A stretch of 12,277 bases of DNA from positions 1-12,277 of the forward strand of contig CATKFJ010000043.1 in NCBI GenBank assembly GCA_949747725.1, in the 5' to 3' direction. This document shows, piece by piece, positions 7,646-12,277 of the stretch (positions within the stretch are counted from its first letter, which is position 1; each line of letters starts with the position of its first letter). The notes beneath the pieces are model-generated. The model did not search any database, had not been told where the DNA came from, and saw only the letters and a program-made list of their open reading frames with translations. The translations under genes and the position numbers were made by a program. Source of the DNA: an uncultured bacterium (GTDB taxonomy: Bacteria; Bacillota; Clostridia; Christensenellales; Pumilibacteraceae).

Positions 7646-9496
7646 TTATTGCTTTTTTGCCGGAGGTTTCTTTGCCGGCGTTTTCTTAGCCGCAGACGTC
7701 GATTTTGCGCCCGATTTGCTTGACGTCGATTTGGAAGTCTTCGATCCCGACGCGTTTGTCGCAGTCTTTTTGGCGGTCGGTTTGGTCTTAGGCGCGGCAG
7801 TATCCGCGTTTTCCGCGTTTTCCGCATCATCCGTCGCCGTCTGCTCCGCCGCCGCTTCCGTTTGCGCGGCTTGCGCGGCATCTGTTTCTTCGATCGCAGC
7901 TACCGTCGGTTCGGGATCGGACACGACGGCTTCTTCCTTTTCGGGGATCGCATCTTCGGATTGCGCTGCCGCCGTTACTTCGTCGGCAATTTCCGCTTGC
8001 GCGCTTATAGCAACGTTATCCGCCGCGGTTTCGTCGGCGGCAACCGTCGCCGTCACGCCGTCGGCGGAAACAGGCTCGACCGTCTTGTTCTTGCGTTTGA
8101 TGTTTACGAGCAAATTGGTAAGTATACCGAGGATGAGCGCGCAGGCTACAGAAGTGATCGTAACTTCACCGAACGTAACTACCATGCCGCCGACGCCCGT
8201 TATTAGAATGACCGATACCGTAAACAGATTACGGTTATCGCCGAGATCTACTTTCTGTACCATTTTAAGACCCGATACCGCGATAAAGCCGTACAGCGCA
8301 ACGCACACGCCGCCCATTACGCAGTTGGGAATGGTTGCGAGGAATGTCACGAACGGCGCGACAAACGACGCGACTATGGCGATGCACGCGGTAACAAAGA
8401 TAGTTATTACCGACGCGTTGCCCGATATGGCGACGCACCCCACCGACTCGCCGTATGTAGTGTTGGGACAGCCGCCGAACACCGCGCCGGCCATCGAACC
8501 TACGCCGTCGCCGAGTAGCGTACGCGAAAGACCGGGGTCTTTAAGAAGATCTGTTTCGATGATAGACGATATATTTTTATGGTCTGCAAGATGCTCGGCA
8601 AACACGACGAACGCAACAGGCATATACGCCACGGCAATAGTGCCGATATATGCGCCTACGTTTATCGCTTGTCCGTCGACGCCCGTCGTATATCCGCCTT
8701 TGAACGCCGTAAGGAACGTAAAGTCGGGATACCACTGCATGCTCTTGAAAAGCTCGAAGTTTATAACGCGCAAACTTTCCGCGCCGTCTATATAACTGAA
8801 ACCCGTAAAGATCGCGGCAAGCACATAGCCCGAAAGAATGCCGATGATAAACGGTATCATTTTAAGCATTTTCTTGCCGTATACCGAACAAACGATCGTT
8901 ACCGCAAGAGCAACGAGTCCGCACAGCAAAGCGACATACGGCGAACAAAGCATCTGCGTTGACGGCACAAGCACCGATACGTCGCCGTCGACCGACGAAA
9001 TGATCTGTTCGATCACTACGTCAATACTGACGTTGCCTTGGAAAAGCTGACTTACCGCGTTACCGGCAAGCGACAGTCCGATTATCGCGACCGTAGGTCC
9101 GATAACTACGGCAGGCATGATCTTGTCTATCCACTTAACGCCGCAGAACTTAACGACGATCGCTATTACAACGTACACAAGTCCGGCAAACACCGCGCCT
9201 ATAATGAGTCCGAGATAGCCGAGCGACATCGATACGCCGCCGGCGAACGCCGCGGACATCGAGCCTATAAACGCGAACGAGCTACCGAGGAACACAGGGC
9301 TTTTGAATTTGGTAAACAACAGGTAAACTATTGTTCCGACGCCGGCGCCGAACAGCGCGGCGGACGTAGACATTCCGTGACCGACGACCATGGGAACTGT
9401 TATAGTCGCGGCAAGGATTGCGAGAAGTTGTTGTAGCGCAAACAGGATCAAACGCCCGGTCTTAGGTCTGTCCTTTACGCCGTAAATCATTTGCAT
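7646..9496 (-). CDS. uraA: Uracil permease (NCS2 family) with long charged C-terminal tail
   Basis: A 616-residue membrane transporter of the nucleobase:cation symporter-2 family, expected to take up uracil with protons. Residues 1-468 form the usual core with many hydrophobic helices. Family motifs include GSSFAFIG (71-78), FAEHLADHKN (299-308), whose Glu corresponds to a substrate-binding acid in UraA, and GGCPNTTYGESVG (341-353) with a second key Glu. The family is usually about 420-460 residues long. Here about 148 residues are added after the last helix: an Ala/Glu/Asp/Thr-rich acidic part (about 475-565), then a Lys/Ser/Thr/Ala-rich part ending in KKTPAKKPPAKK. The open frame is continuous, with no sign of a fused domain. 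The ATG at 9496 has GGGAG eight bases upstream. It is co-transcribed with upp, which supports uracil as substrate. The symbol could equally be pyrP. Confidence 0.94.
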   Translation of the reverse strand: MQMIYGVKDRPKTGRLILFALQQLLAILAATITVPMVVGHGMSTSAALFGAGVGTIVYLLFTKFKSPVFLGSSFAFIGSMSAAFAGGVSMSLGYLGLIIGAVFAGLVYVVIAIVVKFCGVKWIDKIMPAVVIGPTVAIIGLSLAGNAVSQLFQGNVSIDVVIEQIISSVDGDVSVLVPSTQMLCSPYVALLCGLVALAVTIVCSVYGKKMLKMIPFIIGILSGYVLAAIFTGFSYIDGAESLRVINFELFKSMQWYPDFTFLTAFKGGYTTGVDGQAINVGAYIGTIAVAYMPVAFVVFAEHLADHKNISSIIETDLLKDPGLSRTLLGDGVGSMAGAVFGGCPNTTYGESVGCVAISGNASVITIFVTACIAIVASFVAPFVTFLATIPNCVMGGVCVALYGFIAVSGLKMVQKVDLGDNRNLFTVSVILITGVGGMVVTFGEVTITSVACALILGILTNLLVNIKRKNKTVEPVSADGVTATVAADETAADNVAISAQAEIADEVTAAAQSEDAIPEKEEAVVSDPEPTVAAIEETDAAQAAQTEAAAEQTATDDAENAENADTAAPKTKPTAKKTATNASGSKTSKSTSSKSGAKSTSAAKKTPAKKPPAKKQ

Positions 9497-9589
9497 AATC
9501 TTTACTCCCGTATTTTTATTGAATTTACCGAAATGCAGTTATACAGCAACAAAGTTATGCGATTCTCACATTTCAAGTGAACCTTTTGT

Positions 9590-9618
9590 ATCATATCAAA
9601 ATCAGACATAAATGTCAA
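9590..9618 (-). promoter_or_regulatory. Promoter of the uraA-upp operon
   Basis: On the minus strand a consensus -35 TTGACA (9613-9618) is followed after exactly 17 bases by -10 TATGAT (9590-9595), five of six consensus. Transcription would start near 9583 and leave a leader of about 87 bases. No PyrR-binding loop or attenuator terminator is visible in that leader. Confidence 0.82.
9605..9616. promoter_or_regulatory. Palindrome overlapping the -35 of the uraA promoter
   Basis: GACATAAATGTC is a perfect 5-2-5 inverted repeat, and four of its bases lie inside the -35 hexamer. A repressor bound here would block RNA polymerase. The short length in AT-rich DNA means chance is possible. Confidence 0.3.
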
Positions 9619-9738
9619 TGTTTCAGCAAAAATAAATTTTATTTTATGCAATTAAATTAGATTATCATGCAGGTTGTTCACATGCGCATATTTGCAATTG
9701 CGATATTTATATATCGAACGCAGCTCCGCTCCAATGAC

Positions 9739-9770
9739 AAAGCGCCCGTGCTTTAAAGCACAGGCGCTTT
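9739..9770 (-). terminator. Hairpin terminator after rpoC
   Basis: Arms AAAGCGCC/GGCGCTTT continue inward through TGTGC/GCACG with one G-T wobble to a small TTTAAA centre, giving a 13-base-pair stem. It lies 20 bases after the rpoC stop. The T-run after the stem on the minus strand is poor (TTTGTCATT), and the plus strand has a slightly better one. Termination may be incomplete, but position and stem strength support the call. Confidence 0.75.
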
Positions 9771-9789
9771 TAATAATAACTGTCGAGTT

Positions 9790-12277
9790 CTATTCGGCAG
9801 CGCTGTCGGGAGCGGCGGAGTAGTCGCCCTCTTGCGGCGCGCGTTCTACGGGATAAATGTTTCTGTATATTTTAACGCCCGTACCGGCAGGAATGAGCTT
9901 ACCTATAATTACGTTCTCTTTCAAACCGATAAGCGGATCGACTTTGCTCTTTATCGCCGCTTCGGTAAGAACTCTTGCCGTTTCTTGGAAGGACGCTGCG
10001 GACAGGAAACTGTCGGTCGCAAGCGCGGCTTTGGTTATACCGAGCAACGTATGTTTCGCAATACCCGGTCTGCCGTAGTTTTCTATAGCCTTGGTATTGG
10101 CTTCGTCGAACGTGGCAAGGTCTATCATTTCGCCGGGGAGCAAATCGGTATCGCCGCTGTTTTCCACGCGGACTTTCTTGAGCATTTGCCGCACTATGAC
10201 TTCGACGTGCTTATCGCTGATATCAACGCCCTGCGAACGGTAAACCGACTGAACTTCTTTCAGGATATATTCCTGAACGTCGTTTCTGCCCTTTGTTCTC
10301 AAGATATCGCCGGGATTCAACGGACCTTCGGTTATGGCGTCGCCCGTCTTGATATATGCGCCGTTGGTGATATACGACTTAAAGCGCGCGCCGTGCGGAA
10401 TGGAATACGAATCCTCGCTGCCGTCGTCGCGTTTGACAATAACGTCGCGCTTGCCGTCCTTTTCTACGATCTTTACCTTGCCCTCGTGTTCGGCAAGAAC
10501 CGCACAACCCTTGGGATTACGTGCTTCGAAAAGCTCTTCTACACGCGGAAGACCGGTGGTAATATCGTCCGCCGAAGCAACGCCGCCCATATGGAAAGTA
10601 CGGAGCGTGAGCTGTGTGCCCGGTTCGCCTATACTCTGCGCCGCGATAATACCTACCGCCTCGCCTATGCGCACGGGCGTTGCCGCCGCCATATCTCTGC
10701 CGTAGCACTTCGCGCAAACGCCGTGTTTGGACTTGCAAGTAAGCACCGTTCTGATCTTGACGTGAGTTATACCGCACTCCACGATCCTCTTCGCGGTCTG
10801 CTCGCTGATCATTTCGTTGACGTCGACAAGAACTTCTTTGCTGTCTTTGGGATTGACTACGCGCTCGGCGCTGTATCTGCCCGAAAGTCTGTCTTCGAGC
10901 TTTTCGATAACCTGATTGCCGTCCATGATCGCGTACGTGTCGATGCCCTTAGGCGCGCCGTCGCTGCAACAATCTTCTTCGCGAACGATAACGTCCTGAG
11001 CAACGTCGACAAGACGTCTTGTAAGGTAACCCGAGTCCGCCGTTTTAAGAGCGGTATCCGCAAGACCTTTACGTCCGCCGTGCGTGGAAATAAAGTACTC
11101 GAGAACGGTCATGCCTTCACGGAACGAACTTCTGATAGGCACGTCGAGCGTTTTACCTTGGGGGTTACGCATAAGTCCGCGCATGCCCGAAAGCTGACCT
11201 ATCTGTTTCATGTTACCGCGCGCACCCGAGGTGGCCATCATGTTGATGGGGTTGTACGCGTCGAGCGTTTTTTGGAGCGCGGCAGTTACCTGATCGTTGG
11301 CTTTGTTCCAAATGTTGACTACCGAATTGTAACGTTCGTCCTCTGTGACGAAACCGCGGTCGAACAGCTTATCGATCTTGATGACTTCGTTTTCGGCGTC
11401 ATCGAGTATCTTATACTTCTCTTGAGGAATGTGCATGTCGAATACGGACGTCGTAATGCAGCCGATAGTCGCATACTTATAACCCATATCCTTTATCGCG
11501 TCGAGAACGCCGACCGTAACGGACGCGCCCTTCTTTTTGAAAGCCGTATTTACTATACTCTTTATTACGTCCTTGCTTACGCAGAAATTTATTTCCGGCT
11601 CGAACAGCTTGGCATAGCTGTCGCGCACAACGTAACCGAGGTCTTGAGGTATCGGTTCGTTGAAGATAAGTCTGCCGACGGTAGTAGTAACGGTGCAACG
11701 GTATTTACCGTCCACTTCCACCGCATTCTCGGGTATTTCCACGCCGCTGTTCTTAACAACGTCTTCGCCCAGTTCCATACGAACGTTTATCTTGGACTGC
11801 AACTCGATCTGCTTGTTGAAGTAAGCCATTTTGGCTTCTTCGATATCGCAGAACGTCATGCCCTCGCCTTTCGAACCGGGCTTATCCATGGTAAGGTAGT
11901 AACTTCCCATAACCATGTCGAGCGTAGGCGAACATACGGGCGCGCCGTCCGAAAGCTTGAGTATATTGTTGGGCGCAAGCATAAGCACGCGCGCCTCTAC
12001 CTGAGCTTCTACCGACAGCGGTACGTGTATAGCCATTTGGTCGCCGTCGAAGTCCGCGTTGAACGCGCCGCAAGCAAGCGGATGAAGCTTGATGGCTCTG
12101 CCGTCTACGAGCACCGGCTCGAACGCCTGAATACCGAGTCTGTGCAGAGTGGGAGCGCGGTTAAGAAGTACAGGGTGATCCTTAATGACCTTTTCGAGTA
12201 CGTTCCAAACGTCCGCGTCCGCGCGCTCGGCAATACGCTTTGCCGTTTTTGCGTTATGCGTTTTACCTTGAGCTACA
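9790..12277 (-). CDS. rpoC: DNA-directed RNA polymerase subunit beta' (5' part off window)
   Basis: The last 828 residues of the catalytic beta' subunit are visible; the frame continues past the right edge, so the GTG at 12114 is not a start. The absolutely conserved NADFDGDQM, whose three Asp residues hold the catalytic magnesium, is at fragment residues 73-81, preceded by [15 protein letters not shown]. The bridge helix region (about 384-422, [17 protein letters not shown]) and the trigger loop (about 550-584, starting [16 protein letters not shown]) are intact. A zinc site is formed by C436 and the cluster C514, C521, C524. After the trigger loop the sequence goes straight to [12 protein letters not shown], without the roughly 190-residue insertion of gammaproteobacterial beta'. 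That fits a Gram-positive origin. The gene ends normally and is followed by a hairpin. Confidence 0.98.
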   Translation of the reverse strand, partial: VAQGKTHNAKTAKRIAERADADVWNVLEKVIKDHPVLLNRAPTLHRLGIQAFEPVLVDGRAIKLHPLACGAFNADFDGDQMAIHVPLSVEAQVEARVLMLAPNNILKLSDGAPVCSPTLDMVMGSYYLTMDKPGSKGEGMTFCDIEEAKMAYFNKQIELQSKINVRMELGEDVVKNSGVEIPENAVEVDGKYRCTVTTTVGRLIFNEPIPQDLGYVVRDSYAKLFEPEINFCVSKDVIKSIVNTAFKKKGASVTVGVLDAIKDMGYKYATIGCITTSVFDMHIPQEKYKILDDAENEVIKIDKLFDRGFVTEDERYNSVVNIWNKANDQVTAALQKTLDAYNPINMMATSGARGNMKQIGQLSGMRGLMRNPQGKTLDVPIRSSFREGMTVLEYFISTHGGRKGLADTALKTADSGYLTRRLVDVAQDVIVREEDCCSDGAPKGIDTYAIMDGNQVIEKLEDRLSGRYSAERVVNPKDSKEVLVDVNEMISEQTAKRIVECGITHVKIRTVLTCKSKHGVCAKCYGRDMAAATPVRIGEAVGIIAAQSIGEPGTQLTLRTFHMGGVASADDITTGLPRVEELFEARNPKGCAVLAEHEGKVKIVEKDGKRDVIVKRDDGSEDSYSIPHGARFKSYITNGAYIKTGDAITEGPLNPGDILRTKGRNDVQEYILKEVQSVYRSQGVDISDKHVEVIVRQMLKKVRVENSGDTDLLPGEMIDLATFDEANTKAIENYGRPGIAKHTLLGITKAALATDSFLSAASFQETARVLTEAAIKSKVDPLIGLKENVIIGKLIPAGTGVKIYRNIYPVERAPQEGDYSAAPDSAAE

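Larger units (their letters stand above)
9497..9789. other. Intergenic region between rpoC and uraA
   Basis: These 293 bases hold no gene. They contain the rpoC terminator hairpin (9739-9770), a cluster of three small palindromes at 9682-9716 (ATGCGCAT, GCAATTGC and CGATAT/ATATCG arms), the uraA promoter with an overlapping palindrome, and an 87-base leader in which no known riboswitch or pyrimidine attenuator is seen. Confidence 0.6.

Noticed and set aside
7627..7881. An 84-codon arginine-rich frame on the minus strand inside the permease tail
   Set aside because: It is the shifted reading of the Lys/Ala-rich tail. It has no ribosome binding site, and a basic composition is expected from the shifted codons.
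7716..8795. A 359-codon open frame on the plus strand opposite the permease
   Set aside because: It is the mirror of the permease coding bias. The opposite strand has clear family motifs, and this frame lacks a ribosome binding site or any recognisable domain.
9497..9583. PyrR attenuator or riboswitch in the uraA leader
   Set aside because: I looked for a PyrR-type binding loop, an anti-terminator and a terminator before uraA, and found none of them in the 87-base leader.
12112..12114. GTG at 12114 as the start of rpoC
   Set aside because: The frame continues upstream to the window edge with conserved beta' sequence ([15 protein letters not shown]), so this is an internal codon.

Overview
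The window reads as ordinary chromosome of an uncultured Gram-positive anaerobe, most likely Bacillota/Clostridia. All genes lie on the minus strand. The support for this placement is: an RNA polymerase beta' subunit without the large trigger-loop insertion of proteobacteria; strong AGGAGG-type ribosome binding sites; sigma-A type promoters; and a MoxR/DUF58/VWA cluster of the Gram-positive kind. No mobile element, CRISPR array, tRNA or rRNA was seen. Genus-level placement is not possible from the sequence alone.

In transcription order (right to left) there are three units. (1) The 3' two thirds of rpoC (9790-12277) enter from the right edge and end at a hairpin terminator (9739-9770). (2) A pyrimidine salvage operon runs from a near-consensus promoter (9590-9618) through a uracil permease (7646-9496) and uracil phosphoribosyltransferase (6979-7617) to a clean rho-independent terminator (6921-6956). 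(3) A five-gene membrane/VWA operon starts at an extended -10 promoter (6749-6777) and runs off the left edge: a DUF4175-like membrane protein with an acidic linker (5325-6560), a MoxR AAA+ ATPase (3994-5217), a DUF58 protein (3062-3961), a BatA-like membrane VWA protein (1105-3060) and a second membrane VWA protein that starts a glutamine-amidotransferase-like domain at the window edge (1-1089).

In unit 2 the permease brings in uracil and Upp joins it to PRPP to make UMP. In unit 3 the expected logic, from the MoxR family in general, is that the AAA+ ATPase works as a chaperone or assembly factor with the DUF58 and VWA proteins at the membrane. The client in this lineage is unknown, which makes this operon the closest thing in the window to an undescribed system.

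The most unusual features are long charged low-complexity segments in three proteins: a roughly 148-residue acidic-then-lysine-rich tail on the uracil permease, a roughly 72-residue lysine/acid tail on MoxR, and a roughly 68-residue Asp/Gly/Ser linker in the DUF4175-like protein. Others are a VWA domain that has lost metal-site residues, a small perfect palindrome overlapping the -35 of the uracil promoter, and a promoter plus inverted repeat plus T-rich run that might make a short RNA upstream of the MoxR operon.
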